The position numbers were made by a program, and so were the translations under genes. A stretch of 64,000 bases of DNA from Bathymodiolus brooksi (Eukaryota > Mollusca > Bivalvia > Mytilida > Modiolidae), in NCBI GenBank assembly GCA_963680875.1, contig OY804578.1, positions 24,395,101 through 24,459,100 of the forward strand, given 5' to 3'. The notes under the pieces were generated by a model. That model made no database searches, had not been told where the DNA came from, and saw nothing but the letters and a program-made list of their open reading frames with translations. Positions 33,688 through 46,488 of the stretch are shown piece after piece (the first letter of the stretch is position 1; each line of letters opens with the position of its first letter).

Positions 33688-35889
33688 CTGTAGCAAGCCA
33701 AAAGGGTGAGCAGTCATTTATCTGTAGCAAGCCAAGAGGGTGAGCAGTCATTTATCTGTAGGAAGCCAAGAGGGTGAGCGGTCATTTATCTGTAGCAAGC
33801 CAAGAGGGTGAGCGGTCTTCTATCTGTAGCAAGCAAAGAGGGTGAGCAGTCATTTATCTGTAGGAAGCCAAGAGGGTGAGCAGTCATTTATCTGTAGCAA
33901 GCCAAGAGGGTGAGCAGTCATTTATCTGTAGCAAGCCAAGAGGGTGAGCAGTCATTTATCTGTAGCAAGCCAAGAGGGTGAGCAGTCATTTATCTGTAGC
34001 AAGCCAAGAGGGTGATCAGTCATTTATCTGTAGCAAGCCAAGAGGGTGAGCAGTCATTTATCTGTAGCAAGCCAAGAGGGTGAGCAGTCATTTATCTGTA
34101 GCAAGCCAAGAGGATGAGCAGTCATTTTTCTGTAGCAAGCCAAGAGGGTGAGCAGTCATTTATTTGTAGCAAGCCAAGAGGGTGAGCGGTCATCTATCTG
34201 TAGCAAGCCAAGAGAGTGAGCAGTCATTTATCTGTAGCAAGCCAAGAGGATGAGCAGTCATCTATCTGTAGCAAGCCAAGAGAGTGAGCAGTCATTTATC
34301 TGTAGCAAGCCAAGAGGATGAGCAGTCATTTAACTGTAGCAAGCCAAGAGGATGATCAGTCATCTATCTGTAGCAAGCCAAGAGAGTGAGCAGTCATTTA
34401 TCTGTAGCAAGCGAAAAGGGTGAGCGGTCATTTATCTGTAGCAAGCCAAGAGGATGAGCAGTCATCTATCTGTAGCAAGCCAAGAGAGTGAGCAGTCATT
34501 TATCTGTAGCAAGCCAAGAGGGTGAGCAGTCATTTATCTGTAGCAAGCCAAGAGGGTGAGCAGTCATTTATCTGTAGCAAGCCAAGAGGGTGAGCAGTCA
34601 TTTATTTGTAGCAAGCCAAGAGGGTGAGCGGTCATCTATCTGTAACAAGCCAAGAGGGTGAGCAGTCATTTATCTGTAGCAAGCCAAGAGGGTGAGCGGT
34701 CATCTATCTATAGTAAGCCAAGAGGGTGAGCAGTCATTTATCTGTTGCAAGCCTAGAGGGTGAGCGGTCATTTATCTGTAGCAAGCCAAGAGGGTGAGCG
34801 GTCATTTATCTGTAGCAAGCCAAGACGGTGAGCAGTCATTTATCTGTAGAATGCCAAGAGTGTGAGCGGTCATCTATCTGTAGCAAGCCAAGAGAGTGAG
34901 CGGTCATTTATCTGTAGCAAGCCAAGAGGGTGAGCCGTCATCTATATGTAGCAAGCCAAGAGGGTGAGTGGTCATCTATCTGTAGCAAGCCAAGAGGGTG
35001 AACGGTCATTTATCTGTAGCAAGCCAAGAGGGTGAGCGGTCATCTCTCTGTAGCAAGCCAGGAGGGTGAGCGGTCATCTATCTGTAGCAAGCCAAGAGGG
35101 TGAGCGGTCATCTATATGTAGCAAGCCAAGAGGGTAAGCGGTCATCTATTTGTAGCAAGCCAAGAGGATGAGCGGTCATCTATCTGTAGCAAGCCAAGAA
35201 GGTGAGCGGTCATCTATCTGTAGCAAGCCAAGAGGGTGAGCTCATCTATTTATAGCAAGCCAAGAGGGTGAGCGGTCATCTATCTGTAGCAAGCCAAGAG
35301 GGTCAGCGGTCATCTATCTGTAGGGAGCTAAGAGGGTGAAGGTCACCTATCTGTAGTAAGCCAAGAGGGTGAGCGGTCATCTATCTGTAGCAAGCCAAGA
35401 GGGTAAGCGGTCATCTATCTGTAGCAAGCCAAGAGGATGAGCGGTCATTTATATGTAGCAAGCCAAGAATGTGAGCGGTCATTTATCTGTAGCAAGCCAA
35501 GAGGGTAAGCGGTCATCTATATGTAGCAAGCCAAGAGGGTAAGCTGTCATCTATCAGTAGCAAACCAAGAGGGTAAGCGGTCATTTATTTGTAGCAAGCC
35601 AAGAGGGTGAACGGTCATCTATCTGTAGCAAGCCAAGAGGGTGAGCGGTCATCTACATGTAGCAAGCCAAGAGGGTAAGCGGTCATCTATCTGTAGCAAG
35701 CCAAGAGGGTGAGCGGTCATCTGTCTGTAGCAAGCCAAGAGGGTGAGCAGTCATTTATCTGCAGCAAGCCAAGAGGGTGAGCGGTCATCTATCTAGCAAG
35801 CCAAGAGGGTGAGCGGTCATCTATCTGTAGTAAGCCAAGAGGGTGAGCGGTCATCTATCTGTAGCAAGCCAAGAGGGTGAGCGGTCATC
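33688..35889. repeat. 34-bp minisatellite, about 65 copies
   Basis: Unit core ATCTGTAGCAAGCCAAGAGG then GTGAGCRGTCATYT. The left part is mostly GAGCAGTCATTT, the right part mostly GAGCGGTCATCT, so variants are graded along the array. A few units are shortened (about 35235, 35335, 35795). Frames within it are not genes. Confidence 0.97.
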
Positions 35890-36399
35890 GTGTGTTAACG
35901 GTATTGATTTTAACACTGTTTCTACGATTTTCTGATTGTATTATGGACACGTTTTTACGGTGTGATATTTTTCTTGTTTTGTTTTTCATTTTATTAGATA
36001 AAATATGGTTCCGTCTGTCTTTTTAAATTTTAATCATCAGAAACTGACTACTTTGAAGCACAAGATCACACCTAGATGTTTGTTTGTTCTGATTAAATCT
36101 CTATATTAATGATCTGGTGTACGATTTCCGTCATTCCAATATGCTTTACCTTTACTTTCCAGTCACACATCAATAACAATACAGAGGTAGGTCCAGTAAA
36201 GAGGGGATCGCTACATGTGTTTCCTCTACATGTAAGGGAGATAAGGTCCACAAATGAGTCAATATATACCATATTTTGTGTTAATTTTCCATATATTGGG
36301 ATACTGGAGCCCTTCAGGTCACTTTAATCACATATTCAATGAAATTTAAGCTGTCAAAAGTTTCTGAATTTATTACGATTCCTCATGAAAACGATGTTC
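35890..36399. other. Spacer between two minisatellites
   Basis: About 510 bp, AT-rich. Nothing recognised. Confidence 0.5.
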
Positions 36400-38062
36400 G
36401 TCTTTACCTCCACTTGTTTGTAGGAGGGCGCATGTCTTATTTACGTTATTTGTGTTTGTTTTTACCTCCACTTGTTTGTAGGAGGGCGCATGTCTTATTT
36501 ACGTTATTTGTGTTTGTCTTTACCTCCACTTGTTTGTAGGAGGGCGCATGTCTTATTTACGTTATTTGTGTTTGTCTTTACCTCCACTTGTTTGTAGGAG
36601 GGCGCATGTCTTATTTACGTTATTTGTGTTTGTTTTTACCTCCACTTGTTTGTAGGAGGGCGCATGTCTTATTTACGTTATTTGTATTTGTTTGTAGGAG
36701 GGCACATGTCTTATTTACGTTATTTGTGTTTGTCTTTACCTCCACTTGTTTGTAGGAGGGGGCATGTCTTATGTACGTTAGTTGTGTTTGTTTTTACCTC
36801 CACTTGTTTGTAGGAGGGTGCATGTCTTATTTACGTTATTTGTGTTTGTTTTTACCTCCACTTGTTTGTAGGAGGGCGCATGTCTTATTTACGTTATTTG
36901 TGTTTGTCTTTACCTCCACTTGTTTGTAGGAGGGGGCATGTCCTATTTACGTTATTTGTGTTTGTTTTTACCTCCACTTGTTTGTAGGAGGGGGCATGTC
37001 TTATTTACGTTATTTGTATTTGTTTGTAGGAGGGCGCATGTCTTATTTACGTTATTTGTGTTTGTCTTTACCTCCACTTGTTTGTAGGAGGGGGCATGTC
37101 TTATGTACGTTAGTTGTATTTGTTTGTAGGAGGGCGCATGTCTTATTTACGTTATTTGTGTTTGTCTTTACCTCCACTTGTTTGTAGGAGGGGGCATGTC
37201 TTATGTACGTTAGTTGTGTTTGTTTTTACCTCCACTTGTTTGTAGGAGGGCGCATGTCTTATTTACGTTATTTGTGTTTGTTTTTACCTCCACTTGTTTG
37301 TAGGAGGGCGCATGTCTTATTTACGTTATTTGTGTTTGTCTTTACCTCCACTTGTTTGTAGGAGGGGGCATGTCTTATTTACGTTATTTGTGTTTGTTTT
37401 TACCTCCACTTGTTTGTAGGAGGGGGCATGTCTTATTTACGTTATTTGTATTTGTTTGTAGGAGGGCGCATGTCTTATTTACGTTATTTGTGTTTGTCTT
37501 TACCTCCACTTGTTTGTAGGAGGGGGCATGTCTTATGTACGTTAGTTGTATTTGTTTGTAGGAGGGCGCATGTCTTATTTACGTTATTTGTGTTTGTTTT
37601 TACCTCCACTTGTTTGTAGGAGGGTGCATGTCTTATTTACGTTATTTGTGTTTGTTTTTACCTCCACTTGTTTGTAGGAGGGCGCATGTCTTATTTACGT
37701 TATTTGTGTTTGTCTTTACCTCCACTTGTTTGTAGGAGGGGGCATGTCTTATTTACGTTATTTGTGTTTGTTTTTACCTCGACTTGTTTGTAGGAGGGGG
37801 CATGTCTTATTTACGTTATTTGTGTTTGTCTTTACCTCCACTTGTTTGTAGGAGGGGGCATGTCTTATTTACGTTATTTGTGTTTGTCTTTACCTCCACT
37901 TGTTTGTAGGAGGGTGCATGTCTTATTTACGTTATTTGTGTTTGTCTTTACCTCCACTTGTTTGTAGGAGGGGGCATGTCTTATTTACGTTATTTGTGTT
38001 TGTTTTTACCTCCACTTGTTTGTAGGAGGGTGCATGTCTTATTTACGTTATTTGTGTTTGTT
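36400..38062. repeat. 58-bp minisatellite, about 29 units, with short variants and a 432-bp higher-order repeat
   Basis: Unit core ACTTGTTTGTAGGAGGGSGC then ATGTCTTATTTACGTTATTT and GTGTTTGTYTTTACCTCC. Some units lack the TTTACCTCCAC block and are about 40 bp. The block starting at 36978 repeats at 37410 with the same succession of long and short units and of variant bases (432 bp apart). The FVGG.. frames are translations of the repeat, not proteins. Confidence 0.95.
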
Positions 38063-38195
38063 TCCGTATATAGTGGTGTTCAACCCATATTGTGTTGTGT
38101 CTTTGTTTTGTTTTTCTTCGTCTTGTGTACTCTATTTTGCCAGTTTCTCTGGATTGTCCTTTTTTTGATTGCCCCTTCGGTATTCTTTAATAGTC
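38063..38195 (+). repeat. Dispersed repeat R1 fragment
   Basis: The 3' half of R1: GTTTTGTTTTTCTTCG, CCAGTTTCTCTGGATTGTCC, and the end GATTGCCCCTTCGGTAT. Confidence 0.5.
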
Positions 38196-38342
38196 CATAC
38201 ATAATCTAAGCTAATGCAAAACATATTTTTCAGAACTTTACATACATTTCTTTACCTTCTAAGCACAAGGTTTCCCACCACTGAGCTGTTTGAAAATAAC
38301 ATAATTCAGATTGGGATTGGACATAGATCTGAGAACGGTTTC

Positions 38343-38768
38343 TGGTGGACATATATATGGGTGGGCATATATTTGGGATTGGGCATTGATTTGGGATTGG
38401 ACATACATTTTGGGAATGAGCATATATTTGGAATTGGACATTGATTTGGGATGGGACATATATTTGGGATTGGACATATATTTGGGATTGGACATATATT
38501 TGGGAATGGACATACATTTGGGAATTGACATATATTTGAGACTGGACATTGAGTTATGATTGGACATTTATTTGGGAGGACATATATTTGGAAATGGACA
38601 TATATTTGGGAATTGACATATATTTTGGATTGGACATTGACTTGGGATTGGACATATATTTGGAAATGGACATCAATTTTGGATTAGAAATATATTTGGG
38701 AATGGCAATTGATTTGGATGGACATAGATTTGGGATTGGACAGTGACTTGGGAATGGACTTTGATTTA
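38343..38768. repeat. 18-bp minisatellite, about 23 copies
   Basis: Unit core ATATTTGGGATTGGACAT with GA and AT variants. Because 18 is a multiple of three, frames stay open on both strands (YLGLDI on one, SNPKYM on the other). These are repeat translations. Confidence 0.92.
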
Positions 38769-38883
38769 TTATATTATATAGCTTTGTGCTAAACACATCA
38801 ACTCGGGCAAACAACAACTCTGCTCGTTTTGGATAGTAAATGAATTGAGACGAATCCACTTTCATGTCATTTATTAAATGACC

Positions 38884-38918
<35 letters not shown>

Positions 38919-39484
38919 GAATACAAAAAGGGGAGTGTAACCTAAACAGATACATTGAAACAAATCTGACGTAATCTGAAACATGTAAGTACACTCCCCA
39001 ACAAAACAATTATACTATACAAAAGGGGTGGCGACTACAAAAGGCCACACAGCCAATGCGCTACTTGTTGAGAAGTGGCTTACGCCAACCCCAGAGAAGT
39101 TGTTTGCTTTTTAAAAACAAAGCAAAAACAATATAACAAAGTAAATATAGTACTGAATCGAGAACAAGGCAAGGACAAATGAGTACAAGTACATGTATGT
39201 CACTCTTAACACAACAAACAATAATGTTGTAATCACAACAAAATTCATGCACAATAAACAGATGGATAAGAATAAATTGTTTGAGACATCAGCATGTAAG
39301 TATCATAACCCAAGTGAATGAAATATATAACAAAGTGAGCAGACAATTTCTGACCTCACTACACAAGACACATTGGATCTTACATATACATGTACATTGC
39401 ATATAGTACAAGTATAACAAGATGAACAGACATATTCTTATCTTATCATAATCATATACCTGTATTGTACCATAAAAAGAATGA
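38769..39484. other. Spacer with TA microsatellite
   Basis: (TA)n at about 38885-38918. GGGGAGTGTAACCTAAACAG is answered by an inverse-like ACACTCCCC about 60 bp on. No gene. Confidence 0.5.
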
Positions 39485-42400
39485 GTAAATACATTCATGT
39501 CAGGTACCTGTAAGATGTGTTGGTAAATACATTCATGTCAGGTACATGTAAGATGTGTTGGTAAATTACATTCATGTCAGGTACATGTAAGATGTGTTGG
39601 TAAATACATTCATGTCAGGTACATGTAAGATGTGTTGGTAAATACATTCATGTCAGGTACATGTAAGATGTGTTGGTAAATACATTCATGTCAGGTACAT
39701 GTAAAATGTGTTGGTAAATACATTCATGTCAGGTACATGTAAGATGTGTTGATAAATACATTCATGTCAGGTACATGTAAGATGTGTTGGTAAATACATT
39801 CATGTCAGGTACATGTAAGATGTGTTGGTAAATACATTCATGTCAGGTACATGTAAGATGTGTTGGTAAATACATTCATGTCAGGTACATGTAAGATGTG
39901 TTGGTAAATACATTCATGTCAGGTACATGTAAGATGTGTTGGTAAATACATTCATGTCAGGTACATGTAAGATGTGTTGGTAAATACATTCATGTCAGGT
40001 ACATGTAAGATGTGTTGGTAAATACATTCATGTCAGGTACATGTAAGATGTGTTGGTAAATACATTCATGTCAGGTACATGTAAGATGTGTTGGTAAATA
40101 CATTCATGTCAGGTACATGTAAGATGTGCTGGTAAATACATTCATGTCAGGTACATGTAAGATGTGTTGGTAAATACATTCATGTCAGGTACATGTAAGA
40201 TGTGTTGGTAAATACATTCATGTCAGGTACATGTAAGATGTGTTGGTAAATACATTCATGTCAGGTACATGTAAGATGTGTTGGTAAATACATTCATGTC
40301 AGGTACATGTAAGATGTGCTGGTAAATACATTCATGTCAGGTACATGTAAGATGTGCTGGTAAATACATTCATGTCAGGTACATGTAAGATGTGTTGGTA
40401 AATACATTCATGTCAGGTACATGTAAGATGTGTTGGTAAATACATTCATGTCAGGTACATGTAAGATGTGTTGGTAAATACATTCATGTCAGGTACATGT
40501 AAGATGTGTTGGTAAATACATTCATGTCAGGTACATGTAAGATGTGTTGGTAAATACATTCATGTCAGGTACATGTAAGATGTGTTGGTAAATACATTCA
40601 TGTCAGGTACATGTAAGATGTGCTGGTAAATACATTCATGTCAGGTACATGTAAGATGTGCTGGTAAATACATTCATGTCAGGTACATGTAAGATGTGTT
40701 GGTAAATACATTCATGTCAGGTACATGTAAGATGTGTTGGTAAATACATTCATGCCAGGTACATGTAAGATGTGTTGGTAAATACATTCATGTCAGGTAC
40801 ATGTAAGATGTGTTGGTAAATACATTCATGTCAGGTACATGTAAGATGTGTTGGTAAATACATTCATGCCAGGTACATGTAAGATGTGTTGGTAAATACA
40901 TTCATGCCAGGTACATGCAAGATGTGTTGGTAAATACATTCATGTCAGGTACATGTAGGATGTGCTGGTAAATACATTCATGTCAGGTACATGTAAGATG
41001 TGTTGGTAAATACATTCATGCCAGGTACATGTAAGATGTGTTGGTAAATACATTCATGTCAGGTACATGTAAGATGTGTTGGTAAATACATTCATGCCAG
41101 GTACATGTAAGATGTGTTGGTAAATACATTCATGCCAGGTACATGTAAGATGTGCTGGTAAATACATTCATGTCAGGTATATGTAAGATGTGTTGGTAAA
41201 TACATTCATGCCAGGTACATGTAAGATGTGTTGGTAAATACATTCATGTCAGGTACATGTAAGATGTGTTGGTAAATACATTCATGTCAGGTACATGTAA
41301 GATGTGTTGGTAAATACATTCATGTCAGGTACATGTAAGATGTGTTGGTAAATACATTCATGTCAGGTACATGTAAGATGTGTTGGTAAATACATTCATG
41401 CCAGGTACATGGAAGATGTGTTGGTAAATACATTCATGCCAGGTACATGTAAGATGTGTTGGTAAATACATTCATGTCAGGTACATGTAAGATGTGTTGG
41501 TAAATACATTCATGTCAGGTACATGTAAGATGTGTTGGTAAATACATTCATGTCAGGTACATGTAAGATGTGTTGGTAAATACATTCATGTCAGGTACAT
41601 GTAAGATGTGTTGGTAAATACATTCATGTCAGGTACATGTAAGATGTGTTGGTAAATACATTCATGTCAGGTACATGTAAGATGTGTTGGTAAATACATT
41701 CATGTCAGGTACATGTAAGATGTGTTGGTAAATACATTCATGTCCGGTACATGTAAGATGTGCTGGTAAATACATTCATGTCAGGTACATGTAAGATGTG
41801 CTGGTAAATACATTCATGTCAGGTACATGTAAGATGTGTTGGTAAATACATTCATGTCAGGTACATGTAAGATGTGTTGGTAAATACATTCATGTCAGGT
41901 ACATGTAAGATGTGTTGGTAAATACATTCATGTCAGGTACATGTAAGATGTGTTGGTAAATACATTCATGTCAGGTACATGTAAGATGTGTTGGTAAATA
42001 CATTCATGTCAGGTACATGTAAGATGTGTTGGTAAATACATTCATGTCAGGTACATGTAAGATGTGCTGGTAAATACATTCATGTCAGGTACATGTAAGA
42101 TGTGTTGGTAAATACATTCATGCCAGGTACATGTAAGATGTGCTGGTAAATACATTCATGCCAGGTACATGTAAGATGTGTTGGTAAATACATTCATGCC
42201 AGGTACATGTAAGATGTGTTGGTAAATACATTCATGCCAGGTACATGTAAGATGTGTTGGTAAATACATTCATGTCAGGTACATGTAAGATGTGTTGGTA
42301 AATACATTCATGCCAGGTACATGTAAGATGTGTTGGTAAATACATTCATGCCAGGTACATGTAAGATGTGTTGGTAAATACATTCATGTCAGGTACATGT

Positions 42401-44173
42401 AAGATGTGTTGGTAAATACATTCATGTCAGGTACATGTAAGATGTGTTGGTAAATACATTCATGTCAGGTACATGTAAGATGTGTTGGTAAATACATTCA
42501 TGTCAGGTACATGTAAAATGTGTTGGTAAATACATTCATGCCAGGTACATGGAAGATGTGTTGGTAAATACATTCATGTCAGGTACATGTAAGATGTGTT
42601 GGTAAATACATTCATGTCAGGTACATGTAAGATGTGTTGGTAAATACATTCATGTCAGGTACATGTAAGATGTGTTGGTAAATACATTCATGTCAGGTAC
42701 ATGTAAGATGTGTTGGTAAATACATTCATGTCAGGTACATGTAAGATGTGTTGGTAAATACATTCATGTCAGGTACATGTAAGATGTGTTGGTAAATACA
42801 TTCATGTCAGGTACATGTAAGATGTGTTGGTAAATACATTCATGTCAGGTACATGTAAGATGTGTTGGTAAATACATTCATGTCAGGTACATGTAAGATG
42901 TGTTGGTAAATACATTCATGTCAGGTACATGTAAGATGTGTTGGTAAATACATTCATGTCAGGTACATGTAAGATGTGTTGGTAAATACATTCATGCCAG
43001 GTACATGTAAGATGTGTTGGTAAATACATTCATGTCAGGTACATGTAAGATGTGTTGGTAAATACATTCATGTCAGGTACATGTAAGATGTGTTGGTAAA
43101 TACATTCATGTCAGGTACATGTAAGATGTGTTGGTAAATACATTCATGCCAGGTTCATTTAAGATGTGCTGGTAAATGCATTCATGCCAGGTACATGTAA
43201 GATGTGTTGGTAAATACATTCATGTCAGGTACATGTAAGATGTGTTGGTAAATACATTCATGTCAGGTACATGTAAGATGTGTTGGTAAATACATTCATG
43301 TCAGGTACATGTAAGATGTGCTGGTAAATACATTCATGTCAGGTACATGTAAGATGTGTTGGTAAATACATTCATGTCAGGTACATGTAAGATGTGTTGG
43401 TAAATACATTCATGTCAGGTACATGTAAGATGTGCTGGTAAATACATTCATGTCAGATACATGTAAGATGTGTTGGTAAATACATTCATGTCAGGTACAT
43501 GTAAGATGTGTTGGTAAATACATTCATGCCAGGTACATGTAAGATGTGTTGGTAAATACATTCATGTCAGGTACATGTAAGATGTGTTGGTAAATACATT
43601 CATGCCAGGTACATGTAAGATGTGTTGGTAAATACATTCATGTCAGGTACATGTAAGATGTGTTGGTAAATACATTCATGTCAGGTACATGTAAGATGTG
43701 TTGGTAAATACATTCATGCCAGGTACATGTAAGATGTGCTGGTAAATACATTCATGTCAGATACATGTAAGATGTGTTGGTAAATACATTCATGTCAGGT
43801 ACATGTAAGATGTGTTGGTAAATACATTCATGCCAGGTACATGTAAGATGTGTTGGTAAATACATTCATGTCAGGTACATGTAAGATGTGTTGGTAAATA
43901 CATTCATGCCAGGTACATGTAAGATGTGTTGGTAAATACATTCATGTCAGGTACATGTAAGATGTGTTGGTAAATACATTCATGTCAGGTACATGTAAGA
44001 TGTGTTGGTAAATACATTCATGCCAGGTACATGTAAGATGTGCTGGTAAATACATTCATGTCAGGTACATGTAAGATGTGTTGGTAAATACATTCATGTC
44101 AGGTACATGTAAGATGTGCTGGTAAATACATTCATGTCAGGTACATGTAAGATGTGTTAGTAAATACATTCAT
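39485..44173. repeat. 38-bp minisatellite, about 123 copies, very homogeneous
   Basis: Unit core TGTTGGTAAATACATTCATG then TCAGGTACATGTAAGATG. Nearly all variation falls at two T/C positions (TGTTGG/TGCTGG and ATGTCAGG/ATGCCAGG), plus rare private changes. Rare variants recur at exact multiples of 38 bp: ATGGAAGATG at about 41409 and 42549 (1,140 bp), CAGATACATG at 43455 and 43759 (304 bp). This shows block-wise expansion. It ends directly beside the 3' end of a minus-strand DIRS-like element. Confidence 0.98.
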
Positions 44174-44179
44174 TTCTGA

Positions 44180-46345
44180 TCCCTTACTTAGTATACATAA
44201 TGAGCAGACAAAGTTGTTATACCATTAAAGGCTTGAATTCTGATATATCTTTGCATTGCATTTGACTTCCATCTACCTATTTTCCTAATATAAGTTTCTG
44301 AGAAACCGAGGTTTGCCAGATGAGTTGCACCTCCAATGCGGATCTGTGTTTAGAGTTCAAACCAATGAATTCCAGGATGTTTGCGAAATTGGTAGAAACA
44401 AACTTGTGTGTAACTGATGAACCTGACCTAAATTGAAATAATGGACCTCGTGTAGGCCTGCATATTTTAAGGTAATGATCCATTGCAAACACTGGACATA
44501 CTTGTGGTAAATTTGATTGAGCCTCAATTGAAATGTGTACGGATTGATAGCTTTTTTTTTTTTTATTGTTTTGTAATGTCGCAGAGTAAAAATTAACTGG
44601 TAGAGTGTCCATCCTTGTAGGAAATAGAGATCTCCTGACGTTGAAGAATTGTTCAGTAATCAGCATAGGATATTGCTACAATTTCACCTAAGCGCAATAA
44701 TGCATGAAAAGCTAAGAGGAAAATAGCACGTACCATTATTCTAAGATAAAAAAAAACTTGGATTGTTGGTTATATACCTTGCATAATATTCTTCAAAATA
44801 TCCATAGTAATTGGAAGGCGTGTGTCGCTGGTTGCAGACAGATTATTACAACCTTCGATTAATTTTCCCACGATAAATGAATTAGTAGGGTCGCTTAATT
44901 GTAATAACTTGTGTATATGTAACTTATTGCTGAAACGTGAGAAGCAATTGCCGAAGGACTGTACTGTTTCCAAAACAAATGTCCAATACAATTACAAACT
45001 TGAACTATTTGTAATGGCATAGTTACATTTATGCTATAAGTATTATAGTATTGAAAAAATAGTTCCCAACTGCGACGGTAAGATTTACGAGCTAAATATG
45101 ATAACGAGTTTTACAACAAATGGAGCGCTTGCACGCTTACATTTGCATCAGGCTGTCCGGAATTGTAGTTTTGGATGCTGTTAACCAAGGTGCTAATTGT
45201 CGGGCTTTCTGAAAATGAAAACGAGAAAGGTGGTCAGCAGTGACATTTGATTTTCCTGCTATATGTTTTGCACGAAATACAATGTTGAATGTTAAAACCG
45301 CCAAGACCATTCTTCGTACTAAGCTCTTCAAAGCCTTATCTTTACAAGACTGTTTATTTATAGCTTCTACCACTGCTTGGTGATCTGAGAAAAAACATGA
45401 CTTTGCTATTTTGTAAGTGTTTTCCCCACAACTCTTATGCTACCACTATTGGGAACAATTCTTTTATTGCAATTTGATATTCTTTTAAATAGCTAGCTAG
45501 CCATGACTCTGCAAACCGCCAACTGCCAAACACAGCAGCAAAACCTGCATTACCTGATGCATCAGAGTACAAGTTTTTGAATTCTCCCACCCATCTTTCA
45601 GAAAAATAGATTTTCCAGTAAAACCACTCATGAACATTTTCCAAACCTGTAAATATGCCCTGGCTTCACATGTCAAACGAATTAAATAAAAGGGGTTTGA
45701 AACTTTCTTAGTAAGGTCTATTAGGCGTCGCAAGAATGCACGACCTGGGCACAAAACAAGGCAAGCAAAATTTAGTAAACCAATAAGTGATTGCAATTTT
45801 CGCAGAGATATTTTCTTTTTGTGCTGTACTTTGCATAGCAAATTATTTATTTTTTGAATTTTATCTAAAGGTAGCCTACACTCCATCTGAATGGAATCAA
45901 CTTCGATACCGTAAAATGTAATAACTGTGGTTCATTTGTAGGTAAAACAGTTTTTTCATCTTTTATTGGTATTCCAATTTTTTGGCATAAGGTTAAAGAT
46001 ACATTCAGATCTTGTAATTAGCATTTATTTGACTTTAGGGGGGGGGGTCCACAGAAAGGAAATCATCGATAATATGGGACATACCAGCGGCTTTGTACCT
46101 AATCTCCATAATTCATTGCAAGGCACAAGAAAATGATTCAAAGATCTGATATGAACTGCTAGCTCCCATGGGTAAACAGCGATCATAATAATAAAAATTA
46201 TTCCAGGTAAAACCCAATAAATGGCGATATGATGGATGAATGTTAATGATTCTAAAAGCATCTTCAATATCACATTTGGCTAGTAAGCACTGTCTGCTAA
46301 ATATACAATACTTGTGCACTGTCGAAGCATATAGGTAATATGTGT
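44180..46345 (-). mobile_element. Second DIRS-like retrotransposon, minus strand, decayed and 5'-truncated
   Basis: Reading the minus strand from 46320: RT with CLLAKCDIEDAFRIINIHPS, CLPMGASSSYQIFESF and the box HIIDDFLSVDPPP (both Asp kept); then KISLRKLQSLIGLLNFAC and PGRAFLRRLID (RT/RNase H connection); RNase H with LYSDASGNAGFAAVFGS, IKELFPIVVA and GKSNVTADHLSR; and a recombinase end with IRIGGATHLANLGF, GRWKSNAMQRYIR (W and catalytic Tyr). Frames shift near 46120, 45900, 45640, 45435, 44990 and 44330. Gag and the RT start are missing; the element begins inside a hairpin at 46.3 kb. It differs clearly from the copy at 27-31 kb. Confidence 0.85.
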
Positions 46346-46421
46346 ATGAGGCTTAGAAAAGGGGAAAAAGGCGAATACACATATTTACCTATATGCTTCG
46401 ACAGTGCACATGTATTGTATT
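46296..46421. repeat. Hairpin at the broken edge of the DIRS-like element
   Basis: TGCACTGTCGAAGCATATAG (about 46315) is matched by its inverse CTATATGCTTCGACAGTGCA (about 46389). Pairing extends to about 45 bp per arm, with a spacer of about 35 bp. Confidence 0.85.
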
Positions 46422-46488
46422 TATCGTGCAATTTTGAATCGTAAATAAACGCTTACTGGACAATGATAAAAGTATTTGAAATAATTTT

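Noticed and set aside
36339..38209. Frames with FVGG and SYLRY repeats as a repeat protein
   Set aside because: They follow the minisatellite unit in whichever frame is open, have no start context and are broken where unit lengths change.
38230..39009. Frames with SNPKYM and YLGLDI repeats on both strands
   Set aside because: Both arise from the 18-bp period; equal openness on both strands argues against selection for coding.
33688..44173. CRISPR arrays, because of many evenly spaced repeats
   Set aside because: The repeats are directly contiguous with no unique spacers, and the setting (introns, SINEs, DIRS elements) is eukaryotic.
39485..44173. Centromeric or telomeric satellite
   Set aside because: The unit has no telomere motif, and one 4.7-kb array is too short to call a centromere; genome-wide data would be needed.
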